Of a DNA stretch of 64,000 bases, positions 53,010 to 64,000 are shown one piece after another. Both the position numbers and the translations under genes were made by a program. The first letter of the stretch is position 1. Each line of letters opens with the position of its first letter. The notes under the pieces were generated by a model. That model saw only the letters and a list, made by a program, of their open reading frames with translations, did not search any database and was not told the origin of the DNA. This DNA is from Brachyhypopomus gauderio (lineage: Eukaryota; Chordata; Actinopteri; Gymnotiformes; Hypopomidae), in contig NW_027506917.1 in the NCBI RefSeq assembly GCF_052324685.1, positions 434,001-498,000 on the forward strand. Direction: 5' to 3'.

Positions 53010-56000
53010 ATGTTTAAACAAATGATGAGGGTAAGTTCATGTTCCTTTGAGCTTTTTCCATAATCTCACTTTAGTCCGAGTAAGTTCGAGAGAGCCGCTT
53101 CTCAGTCTATTTATTGAAAATGACATTCCTCGTCGAGACAGTTCTCTAAAGTTGCTTTGTAGCAACAGTGATTGTAGAATATTGCACAAAAATAGAACTA
53201 AATTGCTTTCGACCACAAATGGCGACTCAGATTAACATTAATTATCCGGTTACATCCCAGTTACTTCATTTTACGGCCTCTTATCACATTTAAGATGTGT
53301 AACCAATTAATATTGGTTATTAACCATCTGAGGTCATTAAGATAGATTAATATTCTCTCCTTGAGAGTCCAGCGGTGTTGAGAAAAAAAAATCAAATTAT
53401 GAAATGTTCGTATTCCCCCTATCCTGTCTGCGCGTATGTCCGCAGCCTGTATTTTCACAGAAACGTGTTTAATGCATAATGTAGCTTACTTTATAATTAT
53501 TTCACTCGCCACTGGCGACAGCATTATTTTTTTATGGGTAAGGATTTTTTGTAATTGGAAAAATATCCATCCTTTTCTTTTGAGTTTGTATTTTAAAAGT
53601 TAAACGATAGACTCCAGCTCCCGCTCACGTGTTCGTCTCTGCCCATCAACAAATGCAGGAATCCGATCACCAGCATGACTCGCAAAACGGAGCTGAAACT
53701 TTAGCACTAAGCGTTGAAAATGGCCAAGCGAAAAATATCGCATTTTTTCCCACACAGTCTACATCTCTGTCGGACCCAAAGAGGACACACTTCTTTATAA
53801 CTGTACATAATTTTAAATTAATTTTAATGGGATCAAAAGTCACTCGTATGCATACTAGGAAACTTCAGTAAAGTTTGTTTCACGTTCGAGTATTCGGAAT
53901 TTTCTTCAATAACTAAGACAGTATTGGCAAAAGTGCTATAATAAAATTCTTGTTTCTGGCAACCAAGATAAACATCTACAACTTTATTTACGTCAGGAAT
54001 AGACGTATTTTAAATGTGCAACTTTCACCACTGCAACGTCTAAGGCACCGTCTACAAATGACCTTAACACAGACGCAAGTGGCGGTCGTGAAGGCCCCAG
54101 AGCACTACACACTGTTTTTTGTAATAATTTCAATAGCTTATAAACGGTCCTTCATAAGACCACCAAACAAGTTGTATTACATAAAGTGCATGGTGTACGG
54201 CAACTGACAACTTTTTTAAAAAAGTGGGTCGCGACTTAATGACAATGGGGGGAAAAAGTGGGTCCCGGGCTGAGACCAGTTGAGAACCCCTGCGATAGTC
54301 ATCATGAAACTCATTTTTTCTTCATTTTCTCTACTACAGTCTAAGAAAGCTGGGCCAGCAGAAGAGCTTCCTGAGGGCTGTGATGTGTCTGCCCCCAGCG
54401 TGAAAAACAAGCAGGCAAAGAAAGACCGTAGCAGATGGTTTTCAGGTGAGATTTAGCGTGATTACATGTTACCAAAACGTGATGCATTATGAGGTTATTT
54501 ATTCATAACTATAATTTTCCACAATTTGTTTTTAGTGACATTTGCTTATGTGCATCATTAGTCTCTGCCTCATAGATGCTTAAAGTAAATGTTTCTTTCA
54601 CCACAGCTATTTGCTGTACTAGAGTGGAGGAGGCAGTGATTGAGGATCTCAACACTCCTCCATGTGGGAAAAGTGGTGGAGTCGTATCCACCTCTGGGAT
54701 TAATCCAGCTGTTCTAACTGAAGAGCTGAGGAATACACTGCCAAGCAATGTGAGTACGAATCTCTGTATCTGTCTTCCTATCTGCCTGTGTGTCTGAGTT
54801 ACCATAGCAACATGAGCCTTTGGCCATGTCTGGTCAGACCTTCACAACAGTAGATGTTCTTTACATTAGCATTTTACTTCTTAAAGAAATAATCAGCTTA
54901 AGGTTAAAAAAAGTAATAATTAAAAATCATTAAGCTTTTGGATACTGATTAACTTTTTACACTTTCCTTTAACCTAACTAGATGAAAATGGAGGATTTGA
55001 TTGAAGTGCTGGAAAAAATCTCAGCATGGGTCAAAGTGGCAGTGAAGGAGGTGGTTGCTCAGGACCTCATCCCTATAGTGAGGAACCTGATGCTGGAAAG
55101 GATTGCGGCTCTGGACCGAGTAAAGGCACAAATGAGCTGCAGGGAGACTCGGTCAGTGCTGTCTGACCTTTCTGAGGAGGCACTCCAGTCGGGCATCGTG
55201 AGGAGATTTGTGAAGACTGCTTCAGAAACTTTTCTCCAAGAACGCCTTGGGTTGACATCCTGGACCAAGCCTGACACTGATCACTACGGTTCTAGAAGCG
55301 CATCTGTGACGGAGGCTGACGTGGAAGTGAAGCTGTCACTACAGAGATGCTGCTCTGAGCTGTCAGCTCTGATTGCCCTCACTCTGTTCGGTGATGTCGC
55401 TGGCATCACCATCTCTCGGACAGAACAGGACCATACAGGCTCCGCTCTGCAGAGTGCAGCACAGACAGTGGACGTGGGGCTGGAGAAGAAATCTTGGTGG
55501 TTCAGGTTTCCAAGATTTCTGAAGCGGAGATTCAAGGTATCTGTTTTTAAAATGTATTTATTCCCAGTCACACCATTAGCTTTAGACTCTGCTCTTCTGA
55601 ATGATTTTCAACCATACATTTATGCTACCATCAATCATATTTTGAATGATTTTTTTAATATCAAATTGTCTGCTCTTTTTAAAGAAACGGACAAACTAAG
55701 TGCATGTTCACACGGAGGACCAGGTGGTGGACAAACATATTCCAGATGGTACGCATTTTAGTATTTCATGAAGTTTAATTCATGACAGCATTATTTATAA
55801 AGAACCGAGTCTTCCATGGTTTAGTAGTCTTCCATGGTTTAGTAGTCTTTCCTGCTGCACAACTAATAGGGCATGAACAACAATAATGACAACAGCATGG
55901 AAGACTACACACAGCATCCCTCTCACGCCGTCTATTTGCTTTGACTTTGCAGGTTTCCAGTCTACCAGTGCTGAAGCACCATCCACCTCTGACAAGACCA

Positions 56001-56038
56001 TCCCTAAGCTCAGGAGAAAGTCGATGCTGTCACGGTGA
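53010..56038 (+). pseudogene. Unrecognised six-exon gene with premature stop
   Basis: Predicted exons: 53010-53030 (MFKQMMR), 54340-54445 (SKKAGPAEELPEG...RSRWFS), 54607-54749 (TRVEEAVIEDLNTPP, LTEELRNTLPSN), 54982-55536 (MKMEDLIEVLEKISAWVKVA, RRFVKTASETFLQERLG, CCSELSALIALTLFGDVAG), 55685-55748 and 55953-56038 (GFQSTSAEAPSTS, LRRKSMLSR, stop). All borders are GT-AG and phases agree. Exon 5 reads KRTN, then TAA (55697-55699), then VHVHTEDQVVDKHIPD in the same frame, so the message would stop after about 279 residues unless exon 5 is skipped. Exon 4 is helix-rich and soluble-looking with no signal peptide or membrane span. No known domain recognised. A mild lesion in an otherwise tidy gene suggests a young pseudogene or a truncated but expressed paralogue. 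Confidence 0.62.
54220..54296. repeat. hAT/Charlie-like terminus in intron 1
   Basis: 'gggtcccgggctgagaccagttgagaacccctg' is the reverse of a CAGGGGTTCTCAACTGG-type hAT end. It is preceded by 'gtgggtcgcgactt'. A short non-autonomous remnant. Confidence 0.6.
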
Positions 56039-56388
56039 GGCGGCCCCCTACCGGCCGTCTCTGTCCACAGCGGCTGTTGTTGTTATTGTCTGGTGACGTC
56101 ATGTGTGTCCCTCAGGTGGGCGGAGCCCGTGATCCGTCTCACCTGAGGGTCGTTTGTTTGCCTATATATGTCTTGTCTTTGTACCAGTTGACCGCTGGTC
56201 ATTATATCCTTAATTTGGAGATAGTGCACGGGTTTTAGGTTTGCACACTTTATATTAAACCACCCTTTTTCCCTGAGACTTGGCGTGATCGCTTCCTTTT
56301 TGTTGCTCACACCTGCCCGTCACAGATGCGTTCCAGATTGGCAACGGCTTTCTCCAGGATCTGCAGAAAATGAGGGGAAAACACCTAC

Positions 56389-57015
56389 TTGGGTGACATT
56401 GCTGGAAGTAGAAAATTTGTAAAAACTTCGCACGCGCCGCGCTTCAGCGCAATTAACCAAGTCATGTTTGCAGGGTTCATACACCTTAACAAGATGGAAT
56501 TAAATCATTTGTACGTCACTTTCAAGGTTAAGTATAAACCAGTTATAATAATAATTTACTTGCTGAACAAGCCGAAGGGAAAGCAGGAACCCTGATGGCC
56601 AAAGTGATCACAAAATCAAACATCCTTAGAAAGAGTTTCAGAGAAAAAGTAGCAGAACTGAAAGGGGTTGAGCATGAGCTGGAGTGTGGATCAGAAAAAC
56701 AGGAAAATGGCCTAGTGTGTGTGTGTGTGGTATGATGCTGTTGTCAGTGTTTGAATTTTGTTTTGTATAAAGTTTCATTGTGTATACTGTACAGTGAAAA
56801 AAAATGTAATGTTTGTGTCTTGTATTGTCCGTCTTGTGCATTAACATTTGAAGTTTTCAAGCAGCTAGATTAATTAATGTAAATAATCAGTTGGTTTTTG
56901 TGCTTTATTTTAACGTGTATGATCTTGCGAGTTGGTCTTAATTTTATTTGGAAAACGGTATTAAAAAGTCTTAAAATGTCTTAATTTTCCCTTGGTCAAA
57001 CCTGTAGACACCCTG
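56389..57015 (-). repeat. hAT fragment abutting the right inverted arm
   Basis: The minus strand begins at 57015 with CAGGGTGTCTACAGG, the same hAT 5' terminus type as at 51238, and runs through AT-rich leader. 56420-56540 matches the CpG-rich piece at 18500-18620. The terminus coincides exactly with the inner breakpoint of the inverted duplication. Confidence 0.6.
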
Positions 57016-58566
57016 CCAAGGTTCTCTGCTTTTCCACTCACCTCCCTGAACTTGGCTTTGAGTTCAGAATTGCACTGCAGGTCAATTAGCTCCATTTGAA
57101 GCTCAGGAGGAGCATCTTTCACACCGAAGGAGAAGGGATCAGCAAAAATGTTTTGAAGTCTGCAAACCTGTGATCAAATTCTTCCTGCAGCTTTACAATG
57201 GCATCAGCATACTTCTCACCACTGAATGGTGTGCCTGAATCCATGAGTGCCTTGCATGCTGGGAAATGGCAGAGGTTTGTCTGAGAAAGCTGGGCTTTTC
57301 ACAACCCAAGTTTTGTGGAGAATGCTCTGATGTTGTCATAGGCAACACTCACAAGCTGCCCCTGGCCTTGTAACTTCTTGTTCAGTACATTCAGCTCCGG
57401 TGTGATGTCAACCAGAAAAGCTAAGTCCATGATCAACTTGGGATCACTAAGTACAGGAACAGCCATCCCATCCTTCTCCATGAAGGCTTTCACTTCTGCT
57501 CTCAACTCAAAAAACCTCTTCAAGACGTTTCCCCTGCTAAGCCAGCGTATCTCTGTGAAGTAGAGCACATCCTCATATGATGAGTCTATTTCCCCCAAAA
57601 CGGAACTGACGGTGCTTCAAGCCCCTGGTTCTGATATGGTTGATGCATTTCACAACATCAAACATCACACTGTCAAACGTCAGGCATTTGCTGCAAAGGG
57701 CCTGCTGATGGATAATGCAATGGAGAGCAATAGCCTCTTCCACACCTTCTTCCTCCAGTTTTCTTTGAACAAGTCCCACGAGTCCATTCTTCCTCCCTGT
57801 CGTTGATGGTGCTCTGTCGGTTGTTATTCCAGCAAAACTCTTCCATAGCAAGCCAGCATCCACAATGGCATCACACAGCTTCCAAAACATCTCCTGAGCA
57901 GTGGTCTGGCCATGCATTGGAATCACTGTGAGCAACTCCTCCATTACTTCAAAACAACCGTCAACACCACAGACATAAATTGCGAGCTGCGCAGTGTCAG
58001 TGACGTCTGTGCTCTCATCAAGAGCAACAGAGTATGCATGGAAATGTTTAGTTTTCTCACGCAGTTGATCATAAATGTTACCTGACAGGTCAGAAATGCG
58101 CTCTGCCACTGTGTTGGCTGAAAGGCTGATGTTACTAAACTGACCCTTCTTTTCTGGACAGACTACTTGCAGCATTTAACATGCACTTTTTGATGAACTC
58201 GCCATCTTTGAATGGCTTTCCAGCCTTAGCAATCACCTGACTCATCACGCAGCAAACTTCGACAGCAGCATCACTTTCTTTGCTTGCCTTCTTGAAAAAA
58301 TCTTGTTGCCGCAGTAGACATGTTTTAAGCTTGGTGGCACAGCACTTTCTCTCTTCTCCCTGATATTTTGCATATTCCTCAGCATGTTTAGTTGTGTAAT
58401 GACGTCTGATATTGTACTCCTTGTGCACAGCAACTTTATCTGAGCATATAAGACATGTCGGGATGCCCCTGAGCTCTACGAAAAAGTAGTTTATCTCCCA
58501 CTTCTCAAGATATTGTCTGTGCTCATGGCTAACCTTTCTGTTCACAGCAGGTTTTGAGAAAGACAT
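57016..58566 (-). pseudogene. GTF2IRD2-like hAT pseudogene, right arm (3'-truncated)
   Basis: Same three broken frames as the left copy (58566-58135, 58175-57573, 57598-57299), with identical frameshifts and identical protein strings. It is cut at 57016 within the segment corresponding to 28507, so the dimerisation C-terminus and hAT 3' end are missing. Confidence 0.88.
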
Positions 58567-58664
58567 GACATGAGCCGTAGAACAAGGCTCTTACTTAAAC
58601 CTGGAGCCATAGAGGCAATAAAGTAAATTAAGTTTTACTTCAGTAAATATTATTTTATCTTAAC

Positions 58665-59722
58665 CTAAATATAGTTAGTTCTGTAGGCCTCATCTCCAAA
58701 ACCATCAGGCAGTAAAGAGTCTAGAAAAATGATCTCTTTCTCTGCTACCAGTAAAACCTGCATTGGGCATATTTAAAAATGACCAGATAGGCAACTTATT
58801 ATTTTGTTCTATCAGAATCAGAAAAGAATCTCTAAATATCTATCTTAATAGTTGTAACTCAACGCATAGCAAAAAGTGATATGCCTGATCCTTTTGCCTA
58901 TTCCATGCAGGAAACAAAATAGCATCCTTGGAGCACTGACTGTCCTGGTATTGTAGAGAAATACATATAAAAAGATTACTTCGTTTTTGTACAAAATTAT
59001 GGGCATTCATGAGTGTGACTTATATAAGTGCCTTATAACAATATTACCGGTAAGCTTGACAGTGGGTCCACATCTGATGTCTTCCACGTGGGAATGACAT
59101 ACATGTCCACAATGTGAACATCTTTGCCCTATTTAAGAATAATTAGGAACTCTATAAAAATACCCATACAAAAAAAGGACATTAAACCCACAAAACAATA
59201 ATTTGACTCTTGATTACATGTCTTCGAGCAGCAGTGATGAGCTTAAAACATGCATTCTCAATCTATAAAAACAAAACGGAGTAAAATGCAAACAAAATCA
59301 ATTTAGTTAGATTTTTCTTAGAGTAAACATTCTGCAACATATATAATATATACAGTAGATTCCATGCATCGGTTTAATCCGAGACTCCAGAAGTCCTCAC
59401 GTGTTAGACAGACATCACCATCTTTAATGATAAGCTCTGTTTCTGGACGGCTAGTGTCCAAAATGTATTTCAGCTGAAATTAATAATAATAATCAGTTAC
59501 TTAATTTAGAGTGTGAGAGACAGTGCTTGACAGTGTAAGAGTGAGAGTTAAATAATGTGAGGAAGCGAAGTTCACATGACGAGTTTAGATGAAACTGTTT
59601 TTCTTCAATAGGACCCAAGTATTTTTCCCATTTCTCCACAGAGAAAGCATATAAATGCTCATAATTTTTAGGTGTCCAGTATTCATGGTCCTGATGCGAC
59701 ATGAAACTGGTTGGTCCATAGT
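58665..59722 (-). pseudogene. Ulp1-like protease remnant, right arm
   Basis: Mirror of 25801-26858: exons at about 59722-59593, 59473-59354, 59262-59218, 59128-59048, 58944-58864 and 58757-58665, with the same borders and phases. Catalytic His (YHF) and Asp (FLDSL) are present; the Gln/Cys region is absent as in the left copy. Confidence 0.6.
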
Positions 59723-59817
59723 CTGACAAGAGAAATATTTAGGAATATTATTAAGAGTAGAAATTTCCCAATATACAATAATCTTGAACACCAATGACGA
59801 CAAAACTTTTTAAACTT

Positions 59818-60299
59818 TTTTTTTCAATTAGTAGAAAGGCCTAAGATGTGAGACATTAATGCAGCAACGAGTCCCTTAGTCTTTCACCACAGTTGTCACA
59901 CCTTTAGCAGTGATGGTATCTACAGAAAAAGGCCCTTGATGCCGGTCTGCAAGGGAGTCTTTTCTGTATTTTTTATTAGGGTTTTGGAATATCAACACCT
60001 CATCACCTGCACTTGAAACTGCATGTTTAACATTGCGAGCTGCAAATATGTTCTCGTTCAGCTGTGTAAATATCAAAGTAAAAATGTAAATGTAAAATGT
60101 GATATGGTAAATATGATAATATAAAAGTTAAGTTATACTGAATATTAACCTCATTAACAAACTCTCTTCCCTGGTCAGTAATAATTTTCTTGACCATGCC
60201 GAACCAGTACAGCTTCTTAATGATTGCAGCTGACACTTCACTTGCGATCTTAGATTGCAGTGTCTCAGCAATAACCCATTTTGTATACAAGTCCGTCAT
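59818..60299 (-). pseudogene. Integrase remnant, right arm
   Basis: Mirror of the left integrase exons: first exon 60299-60150 (MTDLYTKWVIAETLQSKIAS), second from about 60062 with HQGPFSV and the same TAA (at about 59877). It differs from the left copy at several residues (V/I, P/T, T/A, L/W, A/T), unlike the identical hAT and Ulp1 part. Confidence 0.68.
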
Positions 60300-60368
60300 A
60301 GTCATCACATATTTGTTGTATGTACATATACATACATTATATATAAAATGTAAATAAAAATGTAATTG

Positions 60369-60645
60369 TGCCATATTTTGTCAATTGTGATTTTTCACCG
60401 CAATCGAAATTTGTCCTCTGCATTTTACCCATCTGTGCAGTTAGAACACACACACACACTAGTTTATTACTAGGGGGCTGTGGATCACATGTGCCCAGAG
60501 CAGTGAGCAGCCCTAGCCCGGGGAGCAGTTGGGGTTAGGTGCCTTGCTCAAGGGCACCTCAGTCATGGCCTCAGGTCTGTGAATCGAACCCACGACCCTC
60601 CGGTCACAAGACCAGTTCCCTACCACCAGGCCATGACTGCCCTGT
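60369..60645 (-). mobile_element. tRNA-derived SINE, right arm
   Basis: Mirror copy of the SINE at 24901-25175, with the same tRNA-like head and tail and a slightly different CA run. Confidence 0.85.
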
Positions 60646-62172
60646 ATATACATAATAATAAAATATATATATATATATATTATACACACACACACACACA
60701 CACACGCACACACACATATATATATATAATGAGACTGTGGTTTCCTATTTGTCTGAATTTTCCCATGATGCCAAAAAAATTCTACTACCACCCAAGAGTG
60801 GGTAGTCTTTGTTTATCCCCTGGTGCAAATGTAGACAGATTCTGCTGTACCATTTTTCAAAAATCCACATTGAAGTCTTAATGTTCTTAGGGCTTGGAGA
60901 TAAATTTCCCAGAAATTGGTTATCAGTTTCTCAGAAATCTCCCATAATTCCAAAAGAAATCCACTGCTGCATGAGAGTATGAACCCTTAACTATCATCAC
61001 AGTAAGTTTGCACAGATTGCACTGTACCATTTCCTCATAAATCTGTTTTAGGTTCATAATGCATTTAGGCGAATTAAAGCACTCATGTCAAATAGGCTGA
61101 ATTAGGACATCAATTTATCAGAAATCATCCACTATAGTTTGTGACCCTCTCTTTAATTTCCCTAATCAACTATGTGCATAAGACAATCAATTTGTAAATT
61201 TAAAAATCAGGTTACTCAAATGATCATTTTTGCTTGCTGTGGAACTTTGATCATGATTACAATGACAAAGAACTCTAGAAGCTTCTCTGGCCTCATATAC
61301 CCATGATGCCTTGCAGAGATATGCCAGAGAAAGGCTCTAGATAGAACATGCTGATGTAGGTTCACCAGCAAAAGACCAACTGGCCACATATCTGCATATT
61401 CCCACTGAGGCCAACTCTGATATGGGCAGAAATGTATTTAAATGGTTAAATACATGAGTACATGCCACACTGTGTACAGTAGAAAAGAAGAGGAAATTGC
61501 AGGCAAAACTAGCATCCACTTCTAAAACATGCCGTTTCAGACTTGAGGTAAGAAGTTTCAAGGAATACGTCACCTATAAACACAAAAAACAAAACATCAA
61601 CTAACTAGTCAGGAGCAGCCAGCATAATTTCAGCCAGCTCTGATTTCATTATTTCTAGGTGGAGGACTCCTACAATGTTCCTTGCCAAATGCTGGATGTG
61701 TTCAAAACATTCTTTCAGAGGACATACTGTAAACCCAAAGAATCATGGATAAAATAAGACCACCGTAGCTGCACCTCTCCAGGTGACCAGTAAGCTGTTG
61801 AGAACCTGACAAAAGAAGCTTCTGCAGGTCATTTCCTAGACATTGACCTACAATCTCATAAGCACGAAACCTGCTGGCACCCAAATGGGGCGTGTGATGG
61901 AGCTACCCTTCACCACAATGTACACAACATAAGTATTGACATTGATTTCATTATGTAAGTTAATAACTAAATGAAGACACATAGGATGTAATTTACTTTT
62001 TATTGAGTAATATTAATCAGCTTACCAAGGGAGAACCTGCACAGAAAAAAGGAAAGGTTATATAATGTATGTAATGAAAAATGTTCATTTTATTTGAGCA
62101 ATACCGGTGACTGGTATGCAGAGAAAGGCAGCCATGTTGTTTTGTTGAGAAAACAGATTGGGTTCTGTAGAG
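60646..62172. other. Right-arm DNA without recognised gene
   Basis: Mirror of about 21770-23170 plus the AT/GT microsatellites (60660-60727). At 60729-60756 it keeps a short unique stretch in place of the left arm's hAT composite. Confidence 0.4.
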
Positions 62173-62430
62173 TCAGGGTTGCCAGGTCCTACAAAAATAT
62201 CCTACACAAATTCAGTGTAAAACCCGCCCTTCAGTCAATAACTTTAGGGTTTGGGCTAGTTTAGGCTTCTGAAGGGCCTAAACTAAAATTGACTATTATA
62301 TCGGGATCGATTCTTAGTTTTGATTTGTAACTCCTGCCCAAAAAACTGCACCCAGCAACCCCAGAATTTTTACCTGCGGCTGGATTTTCAAACCAGCCCA
62401 ATTTGGCGTGAAAACTGCGAACCTGGCAAC
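62173..62430. mobile_element. MITE, right arm copy
   Basis: Mirror of 21508-21764, ends 'agggttgccaggt' and 'acctggcaac'. Non-coding. Confidence 0.6.
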
Positions 62431-64000
62431 TATGTGTAGAGTGCTTTTATGGGTTGGGTTTTACCAACAAAAATCCAGGAAGTGACATCACACCACTTCC
62501 TGTGTAGCACTATAAAAGGCCTGATGAGAATTGTTTGAGCAGGTTTTTGGTGGGAGAGTATGTAATGCTGAATGTAAGAAATGATCTTGACGCTTGAACT
62601 GTGCAGTGTGACAATTGATGTGAGGAACTTGTGAATTTTGGGTTTTTTATGTCTTGGTTTGTTTCTGTAAATAGTTTTCTTGCCTCTACATGGGGATTAA
62701 ATAAACACATGCTACTTCTTGACACCCTACCTGAACCAGACCCTGTGCCTTGTCTGCCGGTCACTCACAGGGCGAACAGGTCAAGGCCATGCAGAAGTGT
62801 CAGAATGTTATGTTTCTGTGTGGGATGCAGGATTTGATGTTCCTGTGTTAAACCATGAGTGGTAACAGAGGGTGGTCTTTCCCTGGAGGTCATACATAGG
62901 CATAGTGGGGGAAGTGTGACTCAAGGAGTCCCCATTGAAATGGGCTAAAACTGACCGTTTGTGTTTTGGTTTATCTGTGTATTTGCTAGGCTTGCTTGGA
63001 CTCATTTTGCAGCATGTTGTGTAGTGGGAAAGACTACATCTTCAGTTCAGAAAGAAGGTAGAGACACAGAGGTGGGGCTCCTGTGTGTAAATGTACTATG
63101 TTGGTTATATCATCAAACAGATTCCAACAGATTAACCTGTTGTTGATAACTGCGGTTCCTTTGATATGCGCCGGGTGTTAAAGGAAGAGGAGTTTGGTGT
63201 CTCTTCTGTTTTCCTCTTCCCCTCTGCTTTCTTGCACATTGAGACACCCTGCACTGGTCTGTATAACTGTTTCCATGAGAATAACTACCTTTTCATACAT
63301 TGATTTAGAATAGTACTGTTTGATAATAAATTAATCTAGTTGTTAATAGATAAATCGAGTTAATTGCTTAACCAACTTTTCTTAGTTATATCCATAGCAG
63401 GCCAGATTAACTCCTAATAAGTATCAGATAAAGGTAAATGTATAATAACACCTATTCCCTATAAAATATTTAATCTGTTGCATACGTTTTATATGCCAAC
63501 CCCTTAGTAACTGTAGCTGTATAGTAAACCTCTGACAAAGCAGGCTACTGTTTATAGCAAGGAACTTTGTGAAGTTGGTTAGTTATATCCCGTAACCTAC
63601 AGTGAGCTATTGGATAAGTGAGTTCCCTTAACCTTTATTTAAACCTTAACCAAAACTATTACATATTATGCACATTAGTCCTTCATCTGCACCTATTTCC
63701 ATCTTTAGTTGTAGGTAAGCAGGGTTGAGGAGTTAAGCATCAAAACAAAAACCCATACAACCAACCAAGGTGAGCTCTGTTCAGGCAGAAGACTGAGATG
63801 CAGTAGTAGAGATGGTGTACAGGAACCCAACCCTTTCTCCAAGACACAGCACACGCCCCCTACTGGCCTCCATAGGACCAGGACAGAGGAAAGCAGGATG
63901 AAAAGTGGAACAGTCACGTACAATCCTGCAGATACAATCCTGTCTTCACCAACGTGTTTACCCACCACTCAAGCTTGGTTGGTTCTTCCTTCATGGTGCA
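62431..64000. other. Right-arm outer DNA without recognised gene
   Basis: Mirror of 19930-21507. Short open frames occur in both copies (e.g. one around 63705-63968), but no domain, splice pattern or conservation supports a gene; substitutions between the arms look unconstrained. Confidence 0.4.

Larger units (their letters stand above)
57016..64000 (-). repeat. Right arm of large inverted duplication
   Basis: Reverse complement of 28507 down to 19930, lacking the ~1.6 kb hAT composite of the left arm. It still matches at the last base shown, so the arm continues beyond the window. The inner ~2.7 kb (hAT and Ulp1 exons) shows no protein-level difference from the left arm; the outer part shows scattered substitutions and small indels. 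Confidence 0.93.

Noticed and set aside
19930-64000. The whole inverted-repeat unit as one giant transposon (Maverick- or Teratorn-like)
   Set aside because: No polymerase, capsid, packaging ATPase or intact transposase lies between the arms, the arms contain already dead elements, and the inner breakpoint falls inside a hAT frame; segmental duplication explains it better.

Overview
This is animal, almost certainly teleost fish, DNA. Coding pieces are spread over short exons with GT-AG introns. Non-coding DNA is AT-rich and dense in fish-type transposons (Ty3/gypsy, Tc1/mariner, hAT, P element, a tRNA-derived SINE, LINE tails), and host-like fragments include a PIM-type kinase and a USP37-like fragment. 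The SINE and the PIM-like gene would suit an otophysan fish (characin, catfish or cyprinid relative), but the species is not readable from the sequence. Nothing bacterial is present: no operons, CRISPR arrays, rRNA or tRNA genes.

Layout. 1-16.6 kb: a LINE fragment is split by a tandem Ty3/gypsy array, LTR-internal-LTR-internal-LTR, coding on the minus strand. The two gag-pol units are open and differ by about three residues in Pol. 16.9-17.6 kb: remnant of a USP37-like deubiquitinase. 17.7-19.9 kb: decayed repeats. 19.9-28.5 kb: left arm of a very large inverted duplication, holding a MITE, a SINE, a spliced integrase/Ulp1-like protease remnant and a GTF2IRD2-like hAT pseudogene; only this arm also carries a nested 1.6 kb hAT composite. 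29-30.5 kb: Tc1 element with an intact DD34E triad. 32-34.1 kb: six exons of a PIM-like kinase on the minus strand. 37.6-39.2 kb: a second, decayed Tc1 with complete ends. 39.2-46 kb: two partial P-element (THAP) copies. 46-50.3 kb: an AT-rich element with internal minisatellites and an inserted LINE tail. 50.3-51.2 kb: a hAT fragment. 52.7-56.0 kb: an unrecognised six-exon gene with a TATA promoter and a stop codon in exon 5. 57.0-64 kb: right arm of the inverted duplication, running off the window.

The host-like genes do not form a visible pathway. The theme is a transposon-driven, segmentally duplicated region with members of multicopy families (PIM-like, USP37-like, the unrecognised gene). 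The most notable structures are the >=7-8.6 kb inverted arms around a 28.5 kb spacer holding the kinase and the unknown gene, the near-identical gypsy tandem, and several gene models that ordinary ORF calling would miss. All exon models rest on reading frames and splice dinucleotides only; no alignment or expression data were used.
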